Shown here piece after piece: positions 18,341-27,169 of a stretch of DNA of 64,000 bases (within the stretch, counting starts at the first letter, position 1; every line of letters begins with the position of its first letter). Under the pieces are notes generated by a model. It had not been told where the DNA came from. It was given only the letters and a program-made list of their open reading frames with translations, and did not search any database. The translations under genes and the position numbers were made by a program. The DNA is taken from assembly GCA_017387565.1 (NCBI GenBank), contig JAFOEY010000010.1:24815-88814 (forward strand). Direction: 5' to 3'. The stretch comes from Lachnospiraceae bacterium (GTDB taxonomy: Bacteria; Bacillota; Clostridia; Lachnospirales; Lachnospiraceae).

Positions 18341-21028
18341 TTATTGTGATTCTATAATATTTCTCACTTTTTCTTTTACATCCGCCACTTCGAGTTCAAA
18401 TTCTCTTGCGGAAACGCGCATGGCACCATGCCCTAATATGATCATCTGCTCTAATCCATCGGAAGTTGCAACTCTTACCCGGTGCTCCTGACCGATTTGT
18501 CTGGTAACCTTTTCAATATACATATCTGCCGTTTCAGCTTCTTTTGTATAAATCACATCGATATTGTGATATTTTGTAACCGCTCCCGGATTTCCTTTTA
18601 CCTTATACGCATCAAACACCAGAATCAGTCGGCATTTTGTAAATCCCTGATAATCACATAAAATATCCATCAATCTGCCTCTGGCCGCATCCAAGTTATC
18701 CTTTGCTAACTCTTTTAATTCATCCCATGCAAATATAATGTTATATCCGTCCACAAGCAGATAGTTTTCTACCGCTTTCTGTGCTTTCTTTTTATATTTC
18801 TTCTGAAATGCTTCGCCACTTACATTTTTTCCGTCTGAAATGTATCTGGTATTACCATTCCCATATTCGCGCCTTTTTATCGGTCCGAACTCCCGTAGCA
18901 TGATTTCTTCCAGCTCTTTGCCAAAACCTTCTGAAGCCGCTTTTTCCCTACGTCGCCTATCTGCATCTGCTTTTCTTAACAGGCGCTCTTCTTCCGTTTC
19001 AAAATGCGTATCATTTTGCAAAGCTTTGCTTTGTACATGCATGTAATCCCTGACCTGATCCCATGGAATATAGGTTCCGGCACCATGCTCACAAAAAACG
19101 GAACCGGTCGGATTGAAGTGATCTTTTTCACTGTCATATCCTCTTTTTGCAATCACTTCCTCGGCATTGTGACAAGGACCATAACCTCCATTTGAAAGCT
19201 TTAACTGCCCGCGGCCTTTGGTGTATGCATGCACCTCACTCATATAATCAAGCGCGGTAGAAACCGGAACCATGCCTTTTAGCAATGTCATACCATCTGA
19301 TAATGTCTCGGGTGGCAGGAAGGTTCCGCTCATCAATTGCATATCATTCATGGTACGCCCAATCTGTTCATTTGGCACCGTCAGTTCAAACGCATAATAA
19401 GGTTCCAACAGAATACATTCTCCACTCTTTAATCCCTGACGCACCGCACGATATGTCGCCTGTCTGAAATCACCGCCTTCGGTATGTTTGATATGTGCTT
19501 TTCCGGCAACCAGAGTGATTCGCATGTCTGTAATGGCAGAGCCGGTCAAAACACCACGATGCTCCCGCTCTGCCAGATGTGTTAACACCAGTCTCTGCCA
19601 GTTTAAATCCAGTTCATCTTCGCTAACCTCTGTATCAAATACCAGTCCGCTTCCCTGTGGCAACGGCTCCAGCAATAAATGTACTTCGGCATAATGCCGC
19701 AAAGGCTCAAAATGTCCGACACCTTCTACGGGTGCAGTAATAGTTTCTTTATAAACGATGCTTCCGGTTCCAAAAGTCACATCCACATCAAAACGCTCTT
19801 TCATCAGGGACTGTAATACCTCTAACTGAACCTTCCCCATGATCTGAATGTGGATTTCCTGATGCTCTTCATTCCACAAAACATGAAGCATCGGATCTTC
19901 TTCCTCAAGCTCTTTAACTTTCTTTAAAAGAACAAGTGAATCCATTCCCTTGGGCGGAATCATCTGGTATGTCATAACCGGACTAAGAATTCCTTCTTTT
20001 GTCTGTGCTTCTATCCCAATTCCCTCACCCGGATAAGTCTTTAACGGACCCGTCACGGCACATATCATGCCAGTTTCCACCTTCTTTGCAAGGTCGAACT
20101 TCATACCGGAATATAAACGAATCTGATCTACTTTTTCATCCCCTAACATCCCCTTAACTTTTAGTTCGCCTCCGGTAACTTTTAAATAGGTCAAACGATT
20201 TCCCTGATCATCTCTTCCAATTTTATATACCTTAGCTCCAAATTCTTCCGGGTAGGAAAGTTCGCAAAACCATTGGTTTAAGCCTTCCATAAAGTCCTTT
20301 ATGGCGTTGTTTTTCAATGCTGATCCGAAATAAACCGGAAAGAGCTTTCTTTCTGCAATCATACCTCTTATGGTATCTTCGTCTACTTTCGTTGTTTCCA
20401 GATACTGCTCCATTGCCTCTTCATCATTGGTTGCAATATCTTCCATAATAGCGCCCGGATTTGAAAAGTCCATCACCCGGCTGTCTAATTTAGTTCTCAA
20501 CTCAGAAAGAATCTTTTCGATACCGTCGGATAACTCTGTTGTTTTTGCAGTTTGCATAATCGGATTGTCCTCAGGATTCAACAAATCCGTTTCCTCTTCA
20601 TTTACCGTCTCCGTCATCCCAGCATCACATATCAAATCAATTTTATTCACAAAAATAAAAACAGGAACTTCATACTGCAATAGCAGTTTCCACAAAGTCT
20701 CTGTATGTGCCTGCACACCGTCTGTAGCACTGACAACCAGAATAGCATAATCAAGTACCTGCAGTGTCCGCTCCGTTTCAGCCGAAAAATCCACATGTCC
20801 CGGTGTATCCAAAAGCGTCATATCCACATCCAGAAACTGCATTCTTGCAAGTTTTGAAAAGATGGTAATACCTCGCTTTTTCTCCAACTCAAAATTATCT
20901 AAAAACGCATCCTGATGGTCCACTCGTCCCATCTTTCGTATCATACCGCTGTTATATAGTAAAGCTTCCGATAAAGTTGTCTTTCCGGCATCCACATGCG
21001 CCAGAATTCCTACGATTGGTTTCTTCAT
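18341..21028 (-). CDS. Tet(M)/EF-G-like ribosomal GTPase fused to a YacP/Rae1-like NYN nuclease domain
   Basis: 895 residues in two parts. Residues 1 to about 660 form a translational GTPase of the TetM/TetO ribosomal-protection type: ILAHVDAGKTTLSE (G1), RGITI (switch I), DTPGHVDF (G3), VNKIDL (G4), FGSAL (G5), then EF-G-like domains II-V. A charged linker (about 670-750) leads to residues 755-895, a YacP-like NYN/PIN domain with acidic residues in LLVDGYNII, LVFDAYK, AETADMYIEK and VATSDGLEQ. Bacillus YacP is Rae1, a ribosome-dependent mRNA endonuclease. The arrangement suggests A-site binding coupled to cleavage, an inference. The ATG at 21028 follows AGGAAG by 6 bases. Tetracycline protection itself is not shown. 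Confidence 0.88.
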   Translation of the reverse strand: MKKPIVGILAHVDAGKTTLSEALLYNSGMIRKMGRVDHQDAFLDNFELEKKRGITIFSKLARMQFLDVDMTLLDTPGHVDFSAETERTLQVLDYAILVVSATDGVQAHTETLWKLLLQYEVPVFIFVNKIDLICDAGMTETVNEEETDLLNPEDNPIMQTAKTTELSDGIEKILSELRTKLDSRVMDFSNPGAIMEDIATNDEEAMEQYLETTKVDEDTIRGMIAERKLFPVYFGSALKNNAIKDFMEGLNQWFCELSYPEEFGAKVYKIGRDDQGNRLTYLKVTGGELKVKGMLGDEKVDQIRLYSGMKFDLAKKVETGMICAVTGPLKTYPGEGIGIEAQTKEGILSPVMTYQMIPPKGMDSLVLLKKVKELEEEDPMLHVLWNEEHQEIHIQIMGKVQLEVLQSLMKERFDVDVTFGTGSIVYKETITAPVEGVGHFEPLRHYAEVHLLLEPLPQGSGLVFDTEVSEDELDLNWQRLVLTHLAEREHRGVLTGSAITDMRITLVAGKAHIKHTEGGDFRQATYRAVRQGLKSGECILLEPYYAFELTVPNEQIGRTMNDMQLMSGTFLPPETLSDGMTLLKGMVPVSTALDYMSEVHAYTKGRGQLKLSNGGYGPCHNAEEVIAKRGYDSEKDHFNPTGSVFCEHGAGTYIPWDQVRDYMHVQSKALQNDTHFETEEERLLRKADADRRRREKAASEGFGKELEEIMLREFGPIKRREYGNGNTRYISDGKNVSGEAFQKKYKKKAQKAVENYLLVDGYNIIFAWDELKELAKDNLDAARGRLMDILCDYQGFTKCRLILVFDAYKVKGNPGAVTKYHNIDVIYTKEAETADMYIEKVTRQIGQEHRVRVATSDGLEQMIILGHGAMRVSAREFELEVADVKEKVRNIIESQ

Positions 21029-21082
21029 TGTCATCTTCCTGTTTTTCTTGATATATAAATCACTTTATTGTAATGATGTTGG

Positions 21083-21162
21083 GGGCAAAAGGTAATTTGC
21101 CCAATGATACTAACAGATTGCTACGCGCTTTGTGCTCTCGCAATCCTAAAACATTCAAAATC
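21083..21162. repeat. dispersed intergenic palindromic repeat, copy 1
   Basis: The segment from GATACTAACAGATTG through CAATCCTAAAACATTC is almost identical to 24654-24710. It contains nested dyads: GATTG/CAATC outside GCGC/GTGC. A GGGCAAA/TTTGCCC hairpin directly precedes it. Related copies occur at 22601, 38391 and 39860. Confidence 0.75.
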
Positions 21163-21236
21163 TTACTTTCATATGATATTGTAGCCGAATTCTCCTAGTG
21201 GTGCAAATAAACTTTACGTATTATTTTTTCTTGTGC

Positions 21237-21242
21237 TATAAT
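21237..21242 (+). promoter_or_regulatory. -10 element of the diguanylate cyclase promoter
   Basis: A perfect TATAAT in the context GTGCTATAATG, 39 bases before the ATG. The -35 element is poor (TTTACG at 18 bases), so an activator or weak basal expression is possible. Confidence 0.55.
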
Positions 21243-21280
21243 GTGGTAAAGTGTTAAATTGTGTAGAAAAGAGGAATATT

Positions 21281-22531
21281 ATGTATCAATGCAAATTGTC
21301 AATCAACTTAATCGGTTCTCTGAACATGCTAAAGGATGTGATTTCAAAGACAGAACCTTTAAGTAACTTTTCACATGAAATCATTTGTTCAGACATACCA
21401 CAAAATTTTGTACTGGCGGTTTCCGATATCATCTTTTTTCATATGAAAGAAGTTCCTAGTGCAGAAACCTTTGAATTGCTAAAACAAAATGCAAAAAAGA
21501 ATTCCAAAATCATTTTTTGTACCAACAGTTCCTTAAAAGAATATATTGTACAAACCGATTTATCTTTTATCCACGATATCTGGCTGATGCCACAGTCGGA
21601 TACAGAATTATCATTCCGTTTTCAAAAGCTTCAGAAAGAGATAAAAACAGAAAAAGACTACTGGCTGACAAAAAACTATTTAGATACCACCATCAACAGC
21701 GTTCCGCACTTGATTTGGTACAAGAATAAAGTCGGTGCTCATTTAAAGGTAAATGAAAGCTTTTGCAAAACAGTCAATAAAACCATGGAGCAAATCGAAA
21801 GACGCGGGCACTACTATATTTGGGACATCGCACCGGACGAATATGCCAAAGGTGAATTTATCTGTATGGAATCGGAATTTGAAGTCATGCAGAAACAAAA
21901 GACCTGTGTTTTTGATGAGACAGTAAAAGTCGGTGACGAATACAGGAAGTTTAAAACTTACAAATCACCGCTTTTTGATGTCGATGGAACAGTTATGGGT
22001 ACGGTTGGTATTGCCAACGACATCACGCAGGAACTGCGTTACAAAGAAGAAATCTCCCAACGTGCCAATACCGATTTCTTAACCGGCTTATATAACAGAC
22101 GTTACGTATACGAATATGTAGACAATAAACCGGAGCTAACTCCCATTACCATTTTTTATCTGGATCTGGATAATTTTAAAACCATCAATGATACCTACGG
22201 TCACAAAGAAGGCGATCATGCACTCCTTTTAACCAAGGATATTTTGTATAAGCATGCAAGCGGATCGCTCATCGCACGTATCGGCGGTGATGAATTTCTA
22301 ATTATTGAGACCAAAGAATATTCTGATAAAGATTTGGAAGAAAAGCGCAAGCGACTGGGAGAACAAATCACAAAAGCCTATCGTGAGTTTCCGTATTTCG
22401 ACAAATTGTCCGTCAGTGTCGGATGTGCACAGGCACCTAAAGTCACCGGAATATTAGATTCTCTGATTTTACAGGCAGATGCCATGATGTATCAGGATAA
22501 AAAGAGCAAAAAAGCTATCTCTGACAGATAG
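21281..22531 (+). CDS. PAS-GGDEF diguanylate cyclase
   Basis: Makes c-di-GMP from two GTP. 416 residues: an N-terminal segment of about 125 residues that looks like a degenerate receiver-type alpha/beta fold, a PAS domain (about 130-255; VPHLIWYKNKVGAHLKVNESF), then GGDEF (about 265-410) with DFLTGLYNRR, FYLDLDNFKTINDTYGH and the intact active site RIGGDEF. No RxxD inhibitory site is seen five residues upstream. No membrane segment. The start ATG has AAGAGGAATATT upstream. It converges on the EAL gene downstream, suggesting paired control of c-di-GMP. Confidence 0.92.
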   Translation: MYQCKLSINLIGSLNMLKDVISKTEPLSNFSHEIICSDIPQNFVLAVSDIIFFHMKEVPSAETFELLKQNAKKNSKIIFCTNSSLKEYIVQTDLSFIHDIWLMPQSDTELSFRFQKLQKEIKTEKDYWLTKNYLDTTINSVPHLIWYKNKVGAHLKVNESFCKTVNKTMEQIERRGHYYIWDIAPDEYAKGEFICMESEFEVMQKQKTCVFDETVKVGDEYRKFKTYKSPLFDVDGTVMGTVGIANDITQELRYKEEISQRANTDFLTGLYNRRYVYEYVDNKPELTPITIFYLDLDNFKTINDTYGHKEGDHALLLTKDILYKHASGSLIARIGGDEFLIIETKEYSDKDLEEKRKRLGEQITKAYREFPYFDKLSVSVGCAQAPKVTGILDSLILQADAMMYQDKKSKKAISDR

Positions 22532-22557
22532 AAAAATCCATAATACAATAGATGACA

Positions 22558-22592
22558 AAAGAGCCGATGTTTACAAAACGCCGGCTCTTTTT
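22558..22592 (+). terminator. terminator of the diguanylate cyclase gene
   Basis: Stem AGAGCCG/CGGCTCT with a 14-base loop, followed by TTTTTC. Confidence 0.8.
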
Positions 22593-22600
22593 CATATTAT

Positions 22601-22651
22601 GATACCAGGTTCAAAAGGTCATACTTTGGAGCACAAAGTGCATAGCAATCC
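22601..22651. repeat. dispersed intergenic repeat, hybrid copy
   Basis: Begins with GATACCAGGTTCAAAAGG and TCATACTTT, matching the start of the repeat at 38391, and ends with GAGCACAAAGTGCATAGCAATCC, matching in reverse the core of the 21106 and 24654 copies. It looks like a mosaic of two related palindromic units. Confidence 0.6.
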
Positions 22652-22683
22652 ATAAAACATAAAACACTCCTTCGGATACTCAG

Positions 22684-24489
22684 TTATTGATTTTGTATAA
22701 AATTCACAAACTCCTGCTCCGGCAAAGGTTTTGAAAAATAATATCCCTGAATAAAATCACATCCAAGCTCTGTAAACTGATTCAGCATCTCTTTTGTTTC
22801 CACACCTTCTACCACGATTTCCATTCCAATCTCTTTTATCATATGAATGGTATTCTTTAACAGGATTCGCATTTTACTATCTTCTACTTTATCTACGAGG
22901 CTTTTATCTAACTTGATGATTCGGAACGGAAGCTCCATAATTCTGCTTATATTCGAATAGCCGGTTCCATAATCATCTAATGAAAACGCAATTCCCTGAT
23001 TGGTCAGTTTCTGAATGTTTTCTTCCACAATTTCCTGTGCTTCATTCGCAGCAGTTTCCGTAATCTCCAAATTAATTTGCTCCGGTTTTAAATCGTACTT
23101 TTCCAAATAGAACTGTATTTTATCGGTCAAATCATTCTGTATACACTGCGTCATGGACAGATTAATCTCAATATATTGAAGCGGCAGACTTTTTTTACGG
23201 CAATCAGAAAGAAAACGACATACATCGTCCAGAACGAAGTCTCCAATCTGAAGAATTGTCCCGTTTTTTTCTGCAGCGGTTATAAATAATTCTGGTGAAA
23301 TAAAACCATAGTGATCATCCTTCAAACGTATTAATGCCTCTGCAGAATTGAACTTATTCTCTTTAACACTATAGATTGGCTGATAATACATCTCAAACCG
23401 TTTTTCTGTAATAGCAGTACTGATAATACTTCCCATTTCATTCTGAAGCCGGAACATGCGCTGATCATCAATTTCCATGACATCATTTACAACATTTCCA
23501 TGTGGCAGATATGTATGAAATGATTTTCCAAAAGCCAACAAAGTTTCATAATTATCTATATTCTCAGGGCATTTTAAAATACAAACACATGCTTCCAAAG
23601 AAATTTCCAACTGATTGCTCTGCACCTTTCGATTCAAAACAGAAGCAATTCGTTTTGCAGTACCTTTTATTTGTTCCGGTAAATCTTCTTCTGTTACAAG
23701 GGCAAATAATCCATTTTCCAAATAATATAAGTCTGCCGGCAAAGACACCTCTGTATTGTGAGATTTTAAAATGGAAGCAATCTTTTTTAATAAGGCATTA
23801 CACGAATCATTTTCCAATATAGAAAGCAGTGCCGGATAATTAGAAATTTTCACAAAAATAGTCGTTATTGGTTTATAAATATAAAATGCCTTTTTCATAT
23901 CCGTAGTATAAGAAATATAACTACGCTCGCCCAATACCGGATTAATGGTTTCTTCCGCTCTTTGTACAATCAATGTAACCATTAGTATTGTCAATGTCGT
24001 CATAAACATTTCCACCATGAGCTTTTGAAAAAACAATTGAATCAAAACAGCCAGAAGATTCAGCGGATACATACACAACAGCGCTACAAATTTATCAAAA
24101 GATAACACCTTTTTGTAATAAATCAGAAATATCATTCCATACAAAAAGTAAAAGCCGGAAACTACATACAATATATAAAGAAACGGTCCTCTCTGATATA
24201 TCAGATTTTCGTCAAAATAAAATACTTTGTGGTTTATGGAATTCGAAAGTAAAACAAGGCACACAATTGCATACGGGACAACCAGAAGTATCTGCCAAAT
24301 CCTATTTCTTTTCAATATATGCCAGGTGTCCGTAACGGCATAAAGGAACAATTGATAAATCAGCGGGGTCAGATTTCGTAACAAAAAGTATAGAAAACAC
24401 AACACGGTCCTGATTCCTATATTCGTTTCTTTAGCAGGTATCCAGACAGAATATGCTTCTGACCATATATCTACAATTGTCGTCAACAT
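22684..24489 (-). CDS. membrane-bound c-di-GMP phosphodiesterase (degenerate GGDEF + EAL)
   Basis: 601 residues. About 180 N-terminal residues are strongly hydrophobic (five to six helices), then a GGDEF-like domain whose signature is lost (ENGLF at the expected place), then an EAL domain (about 350-595). EAL residues look complete: SAEALIR, EINLS, EITETA, LDDYGTGYS, IKLDKS, VVEGVE and IQGYYFSKPLP, so c-di-GMP hydrolysis is expected, perhaps with GTP sensing by the degenerate domain. The ATG at 24489 follows GGTGG; an ATG four codons earlier is less supported. Convergent with the cyclase at 21281. Confidence 0.9.
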   Translation of the reverse strand: MLTTIVDIWSEAYSVWIPAKETNIGIRTVLCFLYFLLRNLTPLIYQLFLYAVTDTWHILKRNRIWQILLVVPYAIVCLVLLSNSINHKVFYFDENLIYQRGPFLYILYVVSGFYFLYGMIFLIYYKKVLSFDKFVALLCMYPLNLLAVLIQLFFQKLMVEMFMTTLTILMVTLIVQRAEETINPVLGERSYISYTTDMKKAFYIYKPITTIFVKISNYPALLSILENDSCNALLKKIASILKSHNTEVSLPADLYYLENGLFALVTEEDLPEQIKGTAKRIASVLNRKVQSNQLEISLEACVCILKCPENIDNYETLLAFGKSFHTYLPHGNVVNDVMEIDDQRMFRLQNEMGSIISTAITEKRFEMYYQPIYSVKENKFNSAEALIRLKDDHYGFISPELFITAAEKNGTILQIGDFVLDDVCRFLSDCRKKSLPLQYIEINLSMTQCIQNDLTDKIQFYLEKYDLKPEQINLEITETAANEAQEIVEENIQKLTNQGIAFSLDDYGTGYSNISRIMELPFRIIKLDKSLVDKVEDSKMRILLKNTIHMIKEIGMEIVVEGVETKEMLNQFTELGCDFIQGYYFSKPLPEQEFVNFIQNQ

Positions 24490-24653
24490 GATTTCCACCA
24501 TGAGAACTGCAAAAATCTTATTAGCTCTTCCTCTTACGAAAGAATAAGGATATAAAAAGAACTACCTGTATGATGATTGCTGTTATATCAAAATATAGTA
24601 TTTTCATCTTATTTCCCCTTCATCTGATGTATATCAGATGATTTTGCCCCCTT

Positions 24654-24710
24654 GATACCAACGGATTGCTACGCACTTTGTGCTCTCACAATCCTAAAAC
24701 ATTCAAAATC
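24654..24710. repeat. dispersed intergenic palindromic repeat, copy 2
   Basis: GATACCAACGGATTGC...CAATCCTAAAACATTC. It differs from copy 1 at only a handful of positions across 57 bases and has the same innermost GCAC TTT GTGC hairpin. Outer GATTTTG/CAAAATC arms extend the potential fold to about 70 bases. Confidence 0.75.
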
Positions 24711-24793
24711 AGCCCTAATCGGACTACTTTCTCATCTTTTGCCTCTGATATCATATTAACATTTTTATAAAATAAAATCATTATTTTTTACGA

Positions 24794-24833
24794 AAAATGA
24801 GAACCTGTACAAATACACCCAGGTCCTCATTTT
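24794..24833 (-). terminator. terminator of glyA / one-carbon operon
   Basis: Stem AAAATGAG(A/G)ACCTG paired with CAGGT(T/C)CTCATTTT, loop of about 12 bases, read on the minus strand after glyA. The U-tract is within the stem end. Confidence 0.7.
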
Positions 24834-24920
24834 AACTATTTTATATACATTTTATTCAACTATCTCTTTATCCCATAGATGTGTACTGTCTTCAATGCCA
24901 AATTTTGTTTTCTCCTCTTT

Positions 24921-26165
24921 TTATACATACAACGGGAATTTTTCGCAAAGCTCTGTTACGCCTGCACGAATTGCATCTGCACTATTGTCAAAGTCTCTGA
25001 CTGCCAATGTAATCCAATCTGCAATCTGTTTCATTTCCGCCGTTCCAAAACCTCTTGATGTCACGGCCGGAGTACCAAGACGGACACCGGATGTTACAAA
25101 CGGGCTCAATGGTTCATTGGGTACCGTATTTTTATTTGCTGTGATATAAACCTCATCCAGTCTGCGCTGTAATTCTTTACCGGTAACATCCGTTCCACGC
25201 AGATCAAGAAGCATCAGATGATTATCTGTTCCACCGGATACGAGATTTAAACCATTGTCCATAAGTCCATTAGCCAGAGCCTGGGCATTATCAAGGATAT
25301 TCTGTGCATATACCTTGAATTCCGGTTTTAAAGCCTCGCCAAAGCACACTGCTTTTGATGCAATCACATGCATAAGCGGTCCGCCCTGTGTTCCCGGGAA
25401 TATTGCCTTATTCATCTTCTTTGCCAGTTCTTCATCATTTGTAAGTATTACACCGCCTCTCGGTCCCCGCAATGTCTTATGTGTCGTTGTGGTAACCACA
25501 TCCGCATAGGGCACCGGATTCTGATGCAGTCCTGCTGCAACAAGCCCTGCAATATGTGCCATGTCAACAAACAGATAAGCACCTACAGAATGCGCTATTT
25601 CTCCAAATTTTTCAAAATCTATAGCTCTCGGATAAGCACTGGCTCCCGCAATAATCATTTTGGGCTTTTCTTTTTCTGCCATTTCTTTTACCTGATCATA
25701 ATCAATATAACCTTCATCATCCACACCGTAAGAAATCATATGATATAACAGACCGGACTGATTTACCGGAGAGCCATGAGTCAGATGTCCACCATTGTCT
25801 AAGCTCATTCCCATAACCGTATCGCCCGGTTTACAAAGTGCCTGATAAACCGCCATATTTGCCTGAGCTCCGGAATGGGGCTGTACATTGGCATATTTTG
25901 CACCGAACAATTTGCATACACGTTCAATTGCGAGGTTTTCAATCTCATCCACACATTCACATCCGCCATAATAACGTTTTCCCGGATATCCTTCCGCATA
26001 TTTATTCGTAAGAACAGAACCCATTGCAGTCATGACTGCTTCACTGACAATGTTCTCTGAAGCAATCAGCTCGATATTTCTTCGCTGACGTGCCAGTTCC
26101 TTTCCAACCATCTCTGCTATCTCTGGATCAAAGCTTCCCACAAAACGAATCATTTCTTCTGTCAT
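24921..26165 (-). CDS. glyA: serine hydroxymethyltransferase
   Basis: PLP enzyme interconverting serine plus THF with glycine plus 5,10-methylene-THF. 414 residues. Motifs: [39 protein letters not shown], the PLP lysine in [14 protein letters not shown], and DNHLMLLDL. The ATG at 26165 has GGAGG five bases upstream; the longer frame begins before that ribosome site. It is the third gene after fhs and folD, completing a formate-to-serine/glycine route, and is therefore probably under the same glycine riboswitch. A 145-base purine-rich spacer separates it from folD. Confidence 0.97.
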   Translation of the reverse strand: MTEEMIRFVGSFDPEIAEMVGKELARQRRNIELIASENIVSEAVMTAMGSVLTNKYAEGYPGKRYYGGCECVDEIENLAIERVCKLFGAKYANVQPHSGAQANMAVYQALCKPGDTVMGMSLDNGGHLTHGSPVNQSGLLYHMISYGVDDEGYIDYDQVKEMAEKEKPKMIIAGASAYPRAIDFEKFGEIAHSVGAYLFVDMAHIAGLVAAGLHQNPVPYADVVTTTTHKTLRGPRGGVILTNDEELAKKMNKAIFPGTQGGPLMHVIASKAVCFGEALKPEFKVYAQNILDNAQALANGLMDNGLNLVSGGTDNHLMLLDLRGTDVTGKELQRRLDEVYITANKNTVPNEPLSPFVTSGVRLGTPAVTSRGFGTAEMKQIADWITLAVRDFDNSADAIRAGVTELCEKFPLYV

Positions 26166-26310
26166 AATTTCCTCCATTCCGAAGTTTTTCACTTCTGTTT
26201 CTTTTTTTATTTTTTATAATTCTGTTTAATTACTTTTATCGTTGTAATTCTGCATCTTCATTTTGCCACTTATTGTCATGCCAATTTTGACTTTTGTCGC
26301 TTCACCTTGA

Positions 26311-27156
26311 CTATATCAACTCTACCGATTCCACACAGTTATGCATGAGCATTGCAATCGTCATTGGTCCAACTCCACCCGGAACCGGTGTAATGGCACT
26401 TGTCTTTTGGGCAACACTCTCAAAATCAACATCACCGCACAGTTTATTATCTTCATTTCTGTGGATGCCCACATCAATGACAACGGCACCCTCTTTGACA
26501 TAATCTCCGGTAATAAATTTCGGTTTTCCAATTGCTACAATCAATATATCCGCTCTCTTTGTTACCTCTTTCAAATCCTTTGTCCGCGAATGGCAAACCG
26601 TTACCGTACCATTTTCCCGAAGCAGTAAAAGTGCCATTGGTTTTCCTACAATATTGCTTCTGCCGATTACCACACATTCCTTTCCTGCAATTTCAATATT
26701 ACTTCTTTTCAGAAGTTCAATAATACCTGCCGGCGTACAGGAAACAAAGCCCGGCTGTCCGATACAAAGTGCACCCACACTCTGGGGATGAAAACCATCC
26801 ACATCTTTTTTCGGATCAATTGTCTGAATGACAAGATCCTCGTCGATATGCTTGGGTAATGGAAGTTGAACCAGAATACCATTTACCTTATCATCCGCAT
26901 TCAGCTTGCGAATTAAGGTAAGCAGTTCCTCTTGTGTCGTTTCTTCCGGAAGCTCATAAGATAACGAATTCATTCCGCAAAACTCACATGCCCTTTTCTT
27001 ATTTCGTACATACACACTGGAAGCAGGATCTGCTCCAACCTGAATCACTGCCAGTGTAATCTCAATGCCTTTTTCCTTATACGCTACCACTTTTTTACGG
27101 CATTCCTCTTTGATTTGTTCTGAAATTGCTTTTCCGTCTATGATTTGATAACTCAT
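26311..27156 (-). CDS. folD: methylene-THF dehydrogenase / methenyl-THF cyclohydrolase
   Basis: Bifunctional NADP-linked folate enzyme interconverting 10-formyl-, methenyl- and methylene-THF. 281 residues. The catalytic Lys is in YVRNKKRACE, substrate motifs are ILVQLPLPKHI and KDVDGFHP, the nucleotide site is VIGRSNIVGKP, and the C-terminal PVPGGVGPMTIAML is present. The ATG follows AAGGAGG by 8 bases. Thirteen bases separate it from fhs. Confidence 0.97.
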   Translation of the reverse strand: MSYQIIDGKAISEQIKEECRKKVVAYKEKGIEITLAVIQVGADPASSVYVRNKKRACEFCGMNSLSYELPEETTQEELLTLIRKLNADDKVNGILVQLPLPKHIDEDLVIQTIDPKKDVDGFHPQSVGALCIGQPGFVSCTPAGIIELLKRSNIEIAGKECVVIGRSNIVGKPMALLLLRENGTVTVCHSRTKDLKEVTKRADILIVAIGKPKFITGDYVKEGAVVIDVGIHRNEDNKLCGDVDFESVAQKTSAITPVPGGVGPMTIAMLMHNCVESVELI

Positions 27157-27169
27157 TTCACATGCCTCC

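Larger units (their letters stand above)
24490..24920. other. intergenic region with palindromes, no gene
   Basis: From left to right: the promoter region of the EAL gene; a perfect dyad CATCTGAT/ATCAGATG with a four-base loop at 24621-24640; the dispersed repeat copy at 24654-24710; and the glyA terminator at 24794-24833. No coding region is supported. Confidence 0.65.

Noticed and set aside
18341-21028. Calling the GTPase a tetracycline-resistance gene
   Set aside because: The GTPase part resembles ribosomal-protection proteins, but the NYN fusion, the chromosomal setting and lack of mobile flanks do not support assigning resistance.
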